A DNA stretch of 64,000 nt from JALQTD01 sp965656785 (GTDB lineage Bacteria > Bacteroidota > Bacteroidia > Flavobacteriales_D > Sanyastnellaceae), in contig CBFHLY010000002.1 in NCBI GenBank assembly GCA_965656785.1, forward strand, positions 77,610-141,609, in the 5' to 3' direction. The notes under the pieces are model-generated. The model was not told where the DNA came from, did not search any database, and saw only the letters and a program-made list of their open reading frames with translations. Positions 8,740 to 16,553 of this stretch are shown piece after piece; the first letter of the stretch is position 1, and each line of letters starts with the position of its first letter. A program made the translations under genes and the position numbers.

Positions 8740-9588
8740 TCAGGACCTTGCCGCGCTCAGGTCGAGGGCTTCTTGAACCAAACCCAACAGCTCCGAGCGA
8801 CTTGGGGCCACCTCGAGTTCCGAACCGACGGCCACCCGGACGTCCCGGTGTTCTTCACTGACCACCAATGCAATGGCGTCCGTTCGTTCCGTGATTCCCA
8901 GGGCGGCCCGATGGCGCATGCCCCATTCCGGAGGCAAGTCGGGACGCTGCGAAACGGGCAACACCGCCCTCACGCCGGTCATCCGCCCGTAAGCGATGAG
9001 CAGCGCGCCGTCGTGAAGCGGGCTGTTCTTGAAGAAGATGCTCTCGATGAGAGGCGCGGAAATGGCAGCGTCCAACGGGGTCACGCTTGCGATGTGGGTT
9101 TGAAGGGGCGATTTGCGGCCAATGACCACGAGCGCCCCCTCGCCCCGGTCCGCAATGCGGTAGAGGGCCTCGACGATTTCGCTCACTTCTGAACTGCCCG
9201 TATCCCGCCGTGAAGGCAAAATGTTGCGCAACCACACGGGCTGCGTTTTTAGGAAATCCTGGTCCCCGATGAACAACAGGAAGGACCGGAGCTCCTGCTG
9301 GAAAACAATCAGGATGGCGATGACCCCGACGCCGATGAATTGGCCCAACAAATCACTGAGCAAATTCAATCCCAACGCGGTGATCAGCTGCCAAAACGCA
9401 TAAATCGCCAACAGCCCCAAAAAGACCGGGATGGCGGAGGTGCCGCGCGTCAGCCGATACAGTTGGTAGATGATGAAGCCAACCAACGCACCATCGAGGA
9501 TGGCAATGAACAGGCCCCACCACGTCCCGATGTCCTGCCAATCTTCCAATCCGCTGGCCCACAGGGATTCCCAAATCGCCATCAACAT
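8740..9588 (-). CDS. cdaA: Diadenylate cyclase CdaA
   Basis: 282 residues from the ATG at 9588; an alternative ATG is at 9582. It makes cyclic di-AMP from two ATP. Three hydrophobic helices fill the first ~100 residues, as in membrane-bound CdaA/YbbP. The DisA_N catalytic domain follows with both hallmark motifs: DGA (LHDGA, D193-A195) and RHR (GMRHRAALG, residues 225-227). The start overlaps the end of folP by a few bases; folP next to cdaA is a common Bacteroidota arrangement. It acts at the inner membrane in cell-wall and osmotic signalling. The long frame continuing upstream to 10533 is a shadow of folP. Confidence 0.94.
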   Translation of the reverse strand: MLMAIWESLWASGLEDWQDIGTWWGLFIAILDGALVGFIIYQLYRLTRGTSAIPVFLGLLAIYAFWQLITALGLNLLSDLLGQFIGVGVIAILIVFQQELRSFLLFIGDQDFLKTQPVWLRNILPSRRDTGSSEVSEIVEALYRIADRGEGALVVIGRKSPLQTHIASVTPLDAAISAPLIESIFFKNSPLHDGALLIAYGRMTGVRAVLPVSQRPDLPPEWGMRHRAALGITERTDAIALVVSEEHRDVRVAVGSELEVAPSRSELLGLVQEALDLSAARS

Positions 9589-10451
9589 GGGCTTACCCTG
9601 GGGGTGAGGTGCGTGCCCGCGCGCAGCAGGGTGAAGAGGTCGACGGCTTCGCGGGCGGCGCGTACGTCGTGGACGCGCAGGAGGTGGGCGCCGCGCTCGA
9701 GGGCCCAAGCCTGGAGGGCCGTCGTGCCGTTGAGGGCGTCCGCCGGTTCGATGCCGAGGGGACGCCAAATCATGGACTTCCTGCTGACGCCGACGAGCAG
9801 CGGTGCACCGAGCACGTGGAAGCGGTCGAGGGCGGCGAGCAGGGCGTAGTTGTGTTCGGTGGTTTTGCCGAAGCCGAAGCCGGGATCGAGGATCACGTCG
9901 GAGAGGCCGGCTTCGCGGGCGGCGTGGAGTCCCTCGTCGAGGTGGGCGTAGACCGTGTCGACCACGTCGTCGTACTGCGGGTCGTCCTGCATCGTGGCCG
10001 GGGTGCCGCGGAGGTGCATCAGGCAGTAGGGGGCGCCGGCCTTGGCGACGACCGGCCACATTTCGGGATCGCGGCCGCCCGTCACGTCGTTGATCATGGC
10101 GGCACCGGCCGCGAGGGCGCGGCGGGCGACTTCGGCGTGGAAAGTGTCGACGCTCAGGGGCGCATCGGGACGCGCTTCGAGGAGGCCGTCGATGACCGGG
10201 GCGATGCGTTGCCATTCGGTTTCGACGCCCACGTCTTCGGCGCCGGGCTTGGTGGTTTGGCCGCCGATGTCGATGAGGTCGGCGCCGGCGTCGAGCATCC
10301 GCAACCCGTGCGCCACCGCGGCGGCGGGGAGGTTGTGGTGGCCTCCGTCGTGAAACGAATCGGGCGTGCAGTTCAGGATGCCGAGGATGCGCGGGCGGTG
10401 CAGCGGCATCAATCGGCCGTTCAGGTTCAAATGGTAGGGGAGGTGTTCCAA
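9582..10451 (-). CDS. folP: Dihydropteroate synthase FolP
   Basis: About 289 residues. It condenses 6-hydroxymethyl-dihydropterin diphosphate with p-aminobenzoate in folate synthesis. Signatures: GILNCTPDSFHDGG near residues 24-37, DIGGQTTKPGAE at 61-72, 'LSVDTF', 'INDVTGG', 'DPGFGFGKT' and 'GVSRKSM'. There is no ATG at the 5' end. The frame opens at a TTG (10451). Family alignment would accept a TTG at 10430, giving a protein beginning just before NGRLMPLHRPRIL; the first ATG (10409) looks slightly late. It overlaps cdaA by 7 bases and is divergent from the DUF1599 gene. Confidence 0.93.
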   Translation of the reverse strand: MEHLPYHLNLNGRLMPLHRPRILGILNCTPDSFHDGGHHNLPAAAVAHGLRMLDAGADLIDIGGQTTKPGAEDVGVETEWQRIAPVIDGLLEARPDAPLSVDTFHAEVARRALAAGAAMINDVTGGRDPEMWPVVAKAGAPYCLMHLRGTPATMQDDPQYDDVVDTVYAHLDEGLHAAREAGLSDVILDPGFGFGKTTEHNYALLAALDRFHVLGAPLLVGVSRKSMIWRPLGIEPADALNGTTALQAWALERGAHLLRVHDVRAAREAVDLFTLLRAGTHLTPRVSPC

Positions 10452-10470
10452 GCTTGCGCGGCGATGTGCG

Positions 10471-10487
10471 TATCTTGCCGCAAGTTA
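10471..10487. promoter_or_regulatory. Divergent -7 boxes between folP and the DUF1599 gene
   Basis: TATCTTG at 10471-10477 on the plus strand lies 12 bases before the ATG at 10490. TAACTTG on the minus strand (10487-10481) lies about 30 bases before folP. Both are one base short of TAnnTTTG. The two promoters sit within 17 bases of each other. Confidence 0.4.
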
Positions 10488-10489
10488 CG

Positions 10490-11065
10490 ATGAGCAAACC
10501 TGAACCACATCCGGGAGTTGAAGGGAGCGGCACGCTGGTGGCGTACGATGCGATTTTGGCCCGCTGCCTCCAGCTGTTTCAAGACAAAACCGCGGACTAC
10601 GGAACCGCCTGGCGCATCCTCCGTCCGCCGTCGCTGACCGACCAAATTTTCATCAAAGCGAACCGCATTCGGACGCTGCAAGAAACGGGCGCCGCCCGCG
10701 TCGACGAAGGGATTGAGCCGGAATTCATGGGCATCATCAACTACGGCCTCATCGCCCAAATCCAATGCGAACTGACGGCCGATGCCCCGATGGAATTGCC
10801 GGTCGATGCCGCCGTGGCCGCCTACCGCCGAGCCGCCGAGTCCACCCGCCAGCTCATGCTCGACAAGAACCACGATTACGGCGAGGCGTGGCGCGACATG
10901 CGCGTTTCCTCCCTGACCGACCTCATCCTGATGAAGGTGTTGCGCGTGAAGCAAATCGAGGACAATGAAGGGAAGACGCGGGTTTCCGAGGGCGTGGTGG
11001 CGAATTACCAGGACATGGTCAATTACGCTTTTTTTGCACTCATTTTGTTGGAAGAAGGCGCGTGA
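10490..11065 (+). CDS. DUF1599 domain protein (two copies of the domain)
   Basis: 191 residues from the ATG at 10490. The same motif set appears twice: 'DKTADYGTAWRILRPPSLTDQIFIKANRI' near residues 33-61 and 'DKNHDYGEAWRDMRVSSLTDLILMKVLRV' near 124-152. It is therefore a tandem duplication of the DUF1599 (nucleotide-modification-associated) domain, as usual for this Bacteroidota family. Function is not established. Placement beside folP and a DoxX-type membrane protein is conserved in the phylum. Confidence 0.87.
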   Translation: MSKPEPHPGVEGSGTLVAYDAILARCLQLFQDKTADYGTAWRILRPPSLTDQIFIKANRIRTLQETGAARVDEGIEPEFMGIINYGLIAQIQCELTADAPMELPVDAAVAAYRRAAESTRQLMLDKNHDYGEAWRDMRVSSLTDLILMKVLRVKQIEDNEGKTRVSEGVVANYQDMVNYAFFALILLEEGA

Positions 11066-11092
11066 ATTGAAACCGGCTTCGGGTCGCTGACG

Positions 11093-11099
11093 TAAATTG
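11093..11099 (+). promoter_or_regulatory. -7-like box (TAAATTG) five bases before a start codon
   Basis: TAAATTG ends five bases before the ATG at 11105 (GCCCC between them). If used, transcription would begin at or next to the start codon, giving a leaderless mRNA. Confidence 0.4.
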
Positions 11100-11104
11100 C
11101 CCCC

Positions 11105-12469
11105 ATGCGTTGGATCATCTACTCCGCCCGCACCTTGGTGGGCTCGCTCTTCATCGTTTCCGGCCTCATCAAGGCGAACGATGCGCTCGGATTCATGTAC
11201 AAACTCGAGGAGTACTTCGAGCCCGGGGCTTTGAACTGGCCGGGCATGACGGAGTACGCGTTGCCGGTGGCCGTGTTCGTGGTCATCGCGGAGATTTTGC
11301 TCGGGGTGGCCATCCTCGTGGGCGCGCTCCCGAAGCTCACCTCGGCTTTGACTGCGGTGATGATGGCGGTCTTCACGTGGCTGACGTGGTACACCGCCAC
11401 GTGCGACCCACTCGGAACGAAGATGATCACCGATGCCACGGGCCAGCTCGTGGAAATCGCGAACCAATGCGTGCTCACCTGCGGCTGCTTCGGCGACGCC
11501 ATTCCGCTCACGGCCTACGAGAGTTTCTTGAAGGACGTGGTCTTGAGCATTTTGTCGATTCCCATTTTGTTCGGCGCCTTCACGGGGCGGATGCGGTTGA
11601 ATGAGGGCAAGGAGAGCCTGTACATCTTGACGGCGAGCTTGGTCGTGATTTTCCTGTTCAGCTACCTGATGCTCAACTGGTTGTTCCCGGTGCTGTTCGC
11701 TGCGTTGTCGTTCATCGCGGCCGAGGGCATCAAGCGCCGGTCCACAGGGGCCGGACGGGAGTGGTGGATGGCGTTTGGCGTGACGGTGGTGTGCGGAGTC
11801 TTCCAGTGGTGGACGCTGGCGTACCTGCCGGCGAAGGATTACCGGGCTTATGCCGTCGGAAAGAGCATCCGCGAGGGCATGAAGTCGGCGGATGAGTTGG
11901 GGCTCGAGGCGCCGCAATACGCCACGGAGTACACGTTCCGCAACGTCCAGACCGGAGTCGATACGGCAGTGTTGAGCACGGATTGGTTGGAGATTTACAA
12001 CCAGGATTGGTTCAAGAACACGTACGAGAAGGTGAGCTTTGATGGGCCCGAGGTGAAGCTGTCGGAGGGCTACGAGCCGCCCATTATGGATTTCCAAATC
12101 ATCGACGCGGAGGGCAGCGAGTGGACGGAGGATTACCTGTCGCAGCCCGGGTACGTGTTGATGCATGTGAGCCGGGATTTGGCCTTGACGGAAGCGTCGG
12201 CGCAGCCGGAGTTCAATGCGTTGGCGACGGCGGCGGCGACGGCGGGATGGGCGATGATCGGCTTGACGAATGCGGATGCGGATGAAAACGCGGCTTACCG
12301 AGCGGCCCACAATGCGCCGTACGATTTCTATACGTGCGACCAAACTGAGTTGAAGATCGTGGTGCGCTCGAATCCGGGCTTGCTGTTGCTCAAGGAAGGG
12401 GAGGTGCTCGGCAAGTGGCCGTGGCGCAGCTTGCCGGACTGGGAGGAAGTGGCGGCGTTGGCGCGCTGA
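11105..12469 (+). CDS. DoxX-like membrane protein, BT_3928 family
   Basis: 454 residues. The first ~210 residues are membrane helices of the DoxX type (FIVSGLIKANDALGFMYKLEEYF, then several hydrophobic segments) with a Cys-rich loop containing 'CVLTCGCFGD'. The second half is soluble and ends in a thioredoxin-like fold region ('GYVLMHVSRDL', 'VRSNPGLLLLKEGEVLGKWPWRSLP'). This DoxX-plus-thioredoxin-like layout is the Bacteroidota BT_3928 family, usually found beside DUF1599. A role in redox or quinone chemistry is suspected but unproven. The stop overlaps the next start (TGATG). Confidence 0.85.
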   Translation: MRWIIYSARTLVGSLFIVSGLIKANDALGFMYKLEEYFEPGALNWPGMTEYALPVAVFVVIAEILLGVAILVGALPKLTSALTAVMMAVFTWLTWYTATCDPLGTKMITDATGQLVEIANQCVLTCGCFGDAIPLTAYESFLKDVVLSILSIPILFGAFTGRMRLNEGKESLYILTASLVVIFLFSYLMLNWLFPVLFAALSFIAAEGIKRRSTGAGREWWMAFGVTVVCGVFQWWTLAYLPAKDYRAYAVGKSIREGMKSADELGLEAPQYATEYTFRNVQTGVDTAVLSTDWLEIYNQDWFKNTYEKVSFDGPEVKLSEGYEPPIMDFQIIDAEGSEWTEDYLSQPGYVLMHVSRDLALTEASAQPEFNALATAAATAGWAMIGLTNADADENAAYRAAHNAPYDFYTCDQTELKIVVRSNPGLLLLKEGEVLGKWPWRSLPDWEEVAALAR

Positions 12470-13470
12470 TGAACGCGAGCACGTGGGCCCGGAAATTGCT
12501 CCAAGGAGCTGGCGTGCTTTGGGGCGCGTGGACCCTCGTGTTCTTCATTTTCGCATTCGTTCCGGATCCGGCACGCCAAATGGCTGGCCAAAACGAACGA
12601 CAAGAAGTCGTGGACGCCTTCCGTGCGCGACACGGTTTGGACCGCCCGCTGTTTGAGCGGTACGTCCGGTTCTGGGCGGAATTGAGTCCGGTGAAGTGGT
12701 CCCGTGCTGAGGGCGTGCATGTTGGGGCGCCCAGCCTCGGTCGTTCGTTCGTTTCGGACCGTCCGGTGATGTCGGCCATCCGTGAGTCCCTGCCGGCGAC
12801 GATGTTGCTCGCCACGGCGGCCATGGGGCTGGCCTTGGTGCTCGGTTTGGTGTTGGGGGCGTGGCTCGCACCGCGCGCAGGCAGCCGGGTGGACCGCTGG
12901 GTCCTGACGTTGGCTTCCCTTGGCATGAGCGCTCCGTCCTTCGTCATGGCCATCGGGGTCAGTTGGCTCTTCGGTTCCGTGCTGCACGCATGGACCGGCT
13001 TGCCGATGACAGGCGGATTGATGGAGGTGCACCCCTTCGAAGGACCGCGCCTCGCTTGGCACCACGCCATCCTCCCGGCCTTGACCCTCGGCATCCGCCC
13101 GGTCAGCGTGGTGACGCAGCTCACCCGCAACGCGGTCATCGACGTGCTGGGAACCACCTACATCCGGACCGCCCGAAGCAAGGGCATCTCGGCCACACGG
13201 CTCTTTTTTCGGCACGTCCTGCGCAATGCGCTCAACCCGGTGCTGACGGCGGCAAGCGGCTGGTTCGCCAGCATGCTCGCGGGGGCCGTGTTCATCGAGT
13301 TCGTCTTCGGCTGGCAGGGCATGGGGCTGCTCATGTTCCGTGCGCTTGAGGTAGGGGATTTGCCCATCGTGATGGGGTGCGTGGCCGTCATCGCCCTTGT
13401 GTTCGTGGCCGTGAACACCGCCGTGGACGTCCTATACGCGTGGCTCGACCCGCGGGTGCGTTTGTCGTGA
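12469..13470 (+). CDS. ABC transporter permease, DppB/OppB type
   Basis: 333 residues from the ATG at 12469, which shares a base with the preceding stop (TGATG). It has an N-terminal helix, a short periplasmic loop typical of DppB/OppB ('VDAFRARHGLDRPLFERY') and five further helices. The cytoplasmic EAA loop reads 'YIRTARSKGISATRLFFRHVLRNALNP'-like, with the conserved Gly. It would carry one half of a peptide- or nickel-type importer channel. The partner permease, ATPases and binding protein are not in this window, so its substrate is open. Confidence 0.88.
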   Translation: MNASTWARKLLQGAGVLWGAWTLVFFIFAFVPDPARQMAGQNERQEVVDAFRARHGLDRPLFERYVRFWAELSPVKWSRAEGVHVGAPSLGRSFVSDRPVMSAIRESLPATMLLATAAMGLALVLGLVLGAWLAPRAGSRVDRWVLTLASLGMSAPSFVMAIGVSWLFGSVLHAWTGLPMTGGLMEVHPFEGPRLAWHHAILPALTLGIRPVSVVTQLTRNAVIDVLGTTYIRTARSKGISATRLFFRHVLRNALNPVLTAASGWFASMLAGAVFIEFVFGWQGMGLLMFRALEVGDLPIVMGCVAVIALVFVAVNTAVDVLYAWLDPRVRLS

Positions 13471-14349
13471 TCAGCTCGGCCGCTCGAGCGAATCGTTGAG
13501 CAACGCCAGCAGCGCATCCGCTGTCGTGTGGAAATACCGCTTCGTCCGATAGCTCGATACCCATTGAATGCCCCGAATGGCATTGGTCAAGAACAACTCA
13601 TCTGCGCGCAACAGTTCCTGAGGCGTCAGGTCGCATTCGTACACTTTGTAGCCGTTGCCGCTGGCCAAATTCGCCACCGCCGCCCGCATGATGCCGCCGG
13701 TCGTCCCCGAATCCAATCCCGGCGTATACAGCACGCCGTTGCTGACCAGGAACAAATTCGAGCGCGTGGACTCGATGACGTGGTTCCGGGTGTTCGTGAT
13801 GAGGGCTTCCTCGAAGGACCGCTCGCGTGCCCAAAGTCCGCTTTGGACATACAACCCACACGACAGGTTTTTGAAATTTGCCACGTGATCGAGCGGCTTT
13901 TTCATTTCGGGAAAAATGTCCACCCGGTGGCCCTTCTCATTCAGCTCGAACGCGTTCGTGGCCAGCGCTTCGGCCTCAGCAACCCACGTCACTCCGTCCG
14001 ATTCGGGAGTGTAACGCCCGCCCCCAGCGCGAAAGAAGGTCAGGCGGATTCGGCCCCCTTGATCGATGCGGTTCGCTTGGCAGAGTTCGAGCAATCGCGT
14101 CCGAAACCACGTGGCGTTCCAGTACGTAGGAACCGTGAATCCGTAGGCCTTGCTGCTCGCCATGATCCGGCCCACATGGAGGTGCAGGTGCTGCGGAATC
14201 CCATGCGCAACCCGAATGGTCTCGAAAAACCCGTCCGCATATTGGAATCCTCGGTTGCGCAATGGATGAGGCAGGACGCCTTCGTCCACCAGTCGGCCAT
14301 CGACCAAATACATCTCACGCCGAAAATCCGCGACGTTCAAGTCAAACAT
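13471..14349 (-). CDS. Aminotransferase class IV (aminodeoxychorismate lyase / BCAT-like)
   Basis: 292 residues of a PLP fold-type IV enzyme. Seen: 'GFQYADGFFETIRV' near the N-terminus, 'VANFKNLSCGLYV' around 158-170 with the PLP lysine, 'EALITNTRNHVIESTRSNLFLVSNG' with the conserved Glu, and 'LFLTNAIRGIQWV' near the end, which binds the phosphate. Such genes act as 4-amino-4-deoxychorismate lyase (folate) or as amino-acid transaminases. The folP gene nearby suits the first role but is not in the same operon. It overlaps the upstream HAD phosphatase gene by 8 bases and is convergent with the ABC permease gene. Confidence 0.88.
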   Translation of the reverse strand: MFDLNVADFRREMYLVDGRLVDEGVLPHPLRNRGFQYADGFFETIRVAHGIPQHLHLHVGRIMASSKAYGFTVPTYWNATWFRTRLLELCQANRIDQGGRIRLTFFRAGGGRYTPESDGVTWVAEAEALATNAFELNEKGHRVDIFPEMKKPLDHVANFKNLSCGLYVQSGLWARERSFEEALITNTRNHVIESTRSNLFLVSNGVLYTPGLDSGTTGGIMRAAVANLASGNGYKVYECDLTPQELLRADELFLTNAIRGIQWVSSYRTKRYFHTTADALLALLNDSLERPS

Positions 14350-14851
14350 GAGCTTCGGCTTCAGGAGTGAAGGGAAGGTGCTGCGTGGCTTCGAGCAGCG
14401 AGCCGTTCACTGGAATGAGCAACCCCGGCACTCCGGCACCTCGTCCAGCTTCGAGGTCGCGCTCTTTGTCGCCCACCATCCAAGACCGCGCGGGATCGAT
14501 GCCATGCCGTGCGCACGCCCGCTCAATCATCAGGCTCCCCGGCTTGCGCGACAACGATTCCCCGTAGTTCGGATGGTGTGGGCTGTAGTACAGGTCGAGG
14601 AGCGGCGTTCCGTTTTCGGTACAAACGCGCTGCAATTCCTCGTGGATTTCGGCCACGTCTTCGTGGGAGTACAACCCTTTTGCGATGCCGCCTTGGTTGG
14701 TGATGACAACGAATTCGAACCCGCGTTCCTTCAGCACAGTCAGGGCTTCCAAAACCGTGGGGAGCAAGTGGAATTCGCTCAGGTGCTTCGTGTAATCACC
14801 GGGGTCGTGGTTGATGACACCGTCTCGGTCGAGGAAGATGGCCGCGCGCAT
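14342..14851 (-). CDS. HAD-IIIA phosphatase, GmhB-like
   Basis: 169 residues. The phosphatase motif I is FLDRDGVIN with nucleophile D8 and acid/base D10. Motif II is 'VITNQGGI'. A Cys/His-poor zinc region follows around 'YYSPHHPNYGESLSRKPG', and motif III/IV is 'WMVGDKERDLEAGRGAGV'. Closest to D-glycero-D-manno-heptose-1,7-bisphosphate 7-phosphatase and histidinol-phosphatase-type enzymes. Most zinc-loop cysteines of true GmhB are not seen, so substrate is uncertain. It is co-transcribed with the downstream aminotransferase and has a promoter box four bases before its start. Confidence 0.86.
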   Translation of the reverse strand: MRAAIFLDRDGVINHDPGDYTKHLSEFHLLPTVLEALTVLKERGFEFVVITNQGGIAKGLYSHEDVAEIHEELQRVCTENGTPLLDLYYSPHHPNYGESLSRKPGSLMIERACARHGIDPARSWMVGDKERDLEAGRGAGVPGLLIPVNGSLLEATQHLPFTPEAEAHV

Positions 14852-14855
14852 GGAA

Positions 14856-14863
14856 CAAAACTA
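14856..14863 (-). promoter_or_regulatory. -7 box (TAGTTTTG) four bases before a start codon
   Basis: Exact TAnnTTTG match on the minus strand, separated from the ATG at 14851 by only TTCC. Bacteroidota transcripts start a few bases past this box, so this gene is predicted to be leaderless. Confidence 0.5.
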
Positions 14864-14882
14864 ACCCACACGCGTCAATTCG

Positions 14883-15224
14883 CTATGCCACTTGGATCCC
14901 ATTCTCAACGAGGCGATCGGGCGCGAGCAGGACCACACCGCCATCGGGCTCCACTGCACCCAACACGAGGCACCGCGACTGCATCGTTCCGATTTGACGA
15001 GCTGGGAAGTTGACCACCGCCGCGACTTGTCGTCCAACTAAGTCTTCAGGGGCGTAGTGCGAAGTGATTTGTGCCGATGACTTGAGCACACCCAATTCGT
15101 CCCCGAAGTCGATGTGCAACATCATGGCAGGTTTTCGTGCGCCTGCGTTCAATGTCGAGCTCACAACTGTTCCGATGCGAATGTCTGTGGCAAAGAATTG
15201 GTCCGGGTCGATCGTTTCCTTCAT
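14883..15224 (-). CDS. csaA: tRNA-binding protein CsaA
   Basis: 113 residues, the normal size for this family. It is a single OB-fold tRNA-binding domain of the EMAP II/Trbp type. Signatures: 'DIRIGTVVSSTLNAGARKPA' near residues 15-34, 'DFGDELGVLKSSAQIT' and 'LVGRQVAAVVNFPARQIG'. The protein probably acts as a dimer that binds tRNA or assists protein export, as described for Bacillus CsaA. It is divergent from the methylmalonyl-CoA mutase genes with 48 bases between starts. Confidence 0.92.
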   Translation of the reverse strand: MKETIDPDQFFATDIRIGTVVSSTLNAGARKPAMMLHIDFGDELGVLKSSAQITSHYAPEDLVGRQVAAVVNFPARQIGTMQSRCLVLGAVEPDGGVVLLAPDRLVENGIQVA

Positions 15225-15260
15225 CCCATTTTTGGGCTAAAATACGCCCCTCCTCCTTCG

Positions 15261-15268
15261 TAACTTCG
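15261..15268 (+). promoter_or_regulatory. -7-like box (TAACTTCG) four bases before mutA
   Basis: One mismatch to TAnnTTTG, separated from the ATG at 15273 by TCCC. The same variant box, TAACTTCG, is found four bases before the small membrane protein gene at 22439. Confidence 0.4.
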
Positions 15269-15272
15269 TCCC

Positions 15273-16550
15273 ATGCAACACGACCATTGGAACGATTTCG
15301 AGGCCATGGATCAGGCCCAGTGGAGGTCCTTAGCGGAGAAAAGCCTTCGCGGAATGTCTTGGTCGGATGTGGAACCCTCCAGAGGCGATGGGTGGGATTT
15401 GCCGGTTCGCGTGGACTCCGAAGACGTTGCCGCTCAACCGCAGGGCTTGCCAGCCCGGTCGATCGCGTCACCATCGGAAGGCCAGGTTTGGCAGGTCCAG
15501 CAGACCCTGGACGATCCGAAGGCTTTGATGCAAGCTCTCCAGCATGGAGTTCAAGGGCTTCGGGTTTCTGAGGCCGCTCAGCAAGCGCACGGATTGGGTC
15601 GGTTGTTGGACGGTGTGTTCTTGGATATGGTCGACGTTCACCTCGACGGACCAGAGGCCACGGGGCTGTTGCGGGATTTGGTGGAGCGGCAGGTGCCCGC
15701 TGAAGCATTGACGGGGTCGTGTTCGCTCGATGTGCTGAGGGCAGCAGACGGGGAGCGGCTTGCCCGACATGTGGAGGCTTGGGGCGCAGCGTATCCAAAG
15801 TTGTTCACGTGGGGCGCGGATGCCGCGCCATGGTTGGATGCGGGGGCAACATTGGTGGATGTGCTGAGCGGGGTGCTGAGTGGATTGGACGCGGGCATCA
15901 CCACCTTGGAGCGAGAAGGCATCGGGTTCGATCAGGCGGTGGCGCGCTGCACCGTGCGGTGGGCGGTCGGCTCGGAAGTGCTCGTGGAGGTGGCCGCGTT
16001 GCGAGCGCTTCGTATGCTTTGGGCCAAATGGCTTACGCACCGCCACGCCGCCATCCGCCCCCTCTGGATCGACGCCCGAACGAGCACCCGCAACTTCGTG
16101 CGCGCCCTGCCCGAGGACAACCTCCTCCGCACCACGGCGGCGACTTACGCGTCGGTGCTCGGCGGCGCCGACGGCATCGAAACCCTGCCCCATGATTACC
16201 GCGAACCAAGCGCCACCGAATCGGCGCGCCGTTACGCCCGCAACATCCAGCACCTCCTGCGTGAGGAATCCAGCCTGCACCTCACCTTCGACCCCATGCA
16301 GGGCAGCCACGCCCTCGAGTACTTGACGAACCAAGCTGTGGAACGCGCTTGGAGCCAGTACGTTGCAGACGTTAGTGAAGGCGGTTGGTCCACGCTATGG
16401 GAGGAGGGCATCTGGAAGGAGCGTGTCCTCGCTGGGCGGGAGCAAGGACGGAAGGCGTCGTTGTTCCTGCCGCGCGACATCGAACGCGGCAACGAGCCCA
16501 TGCCCGCCGACCTCGCGGCTCCCGTTTTTTACCCCGACCACGAAGCCTGA
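15273..16550 (+). CDS. mutA: Methylmalonyl-CoA mutase, small subunit
   Basis: 425 residues. The small subunit pairs with MutB; it has the same TIM-barrel fold but does not bind cobalamin. Family features seen: 'WRSLAEKSLRGMSWSDVEPS' at the N-terminus, a barrel region with 'AIRPLWIDARTSTRNF', 'TYASVLGGADGIETLPHDY', 'RRYARNIQHLLREESSLHLTFDPMQGSHALEYLTNQ' in pieces, and a truncated C-terminus without the B12 domain. mutB follows after three bases, so they form one operon. Role: interconversion of methylmalonyl-CoA and succinyl-CoA in propionate metabolism. Confidence 0.93.
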   Translation: MQHDHWNDFEAMDQAQWRSLAEKSLRGMSWSDVEPSRGDGWDLPVRVDSEDVAAQPQGLPARSIASPSEGQVWQVQQTLDDPKALMQALQHGVQGLRVSEAAQQAHGLGRLLDGVFLDMVDVHLDGPEATGLLRDLVERQVPAEALTGSCSLDVLRAADGERLARHVEAWGAAYPKLFTWGADAAPWLDAGATLVDVLSGVLSGLDAGITTLEREGIGFDQAVARCTVRWAVGSEVLVEVAALRALRMLWAKWLTHRHAAIRPLWIDARTSTRNFVRALPEDNLLRTTAATYASVLGGADGIETLPHDYREPSATESARRYARNIQHLLREESSLHLTFDPMQGSHALEYLTNQAVERAWSQYVADVSEGGWSTLWEEGIWKERVLAGREQGRKASLFLPRDIERGNEPMPADLAAPVFYPDHEA

Positions 16551-16553
16551 GCC

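Noticed and set aside
9582..10533. A long frame joining cdaA with upstream sequence as one 597-residue protein
   Set aside because: The upstream part is the folP gene read in another frame; CdaA homologues start at the ATG at 9588 or 9582.
12469..13470. Complete peptide ABC importer
   Set aside because: Only one permease gene is present; no second permease, ATPase or binding protein follows.
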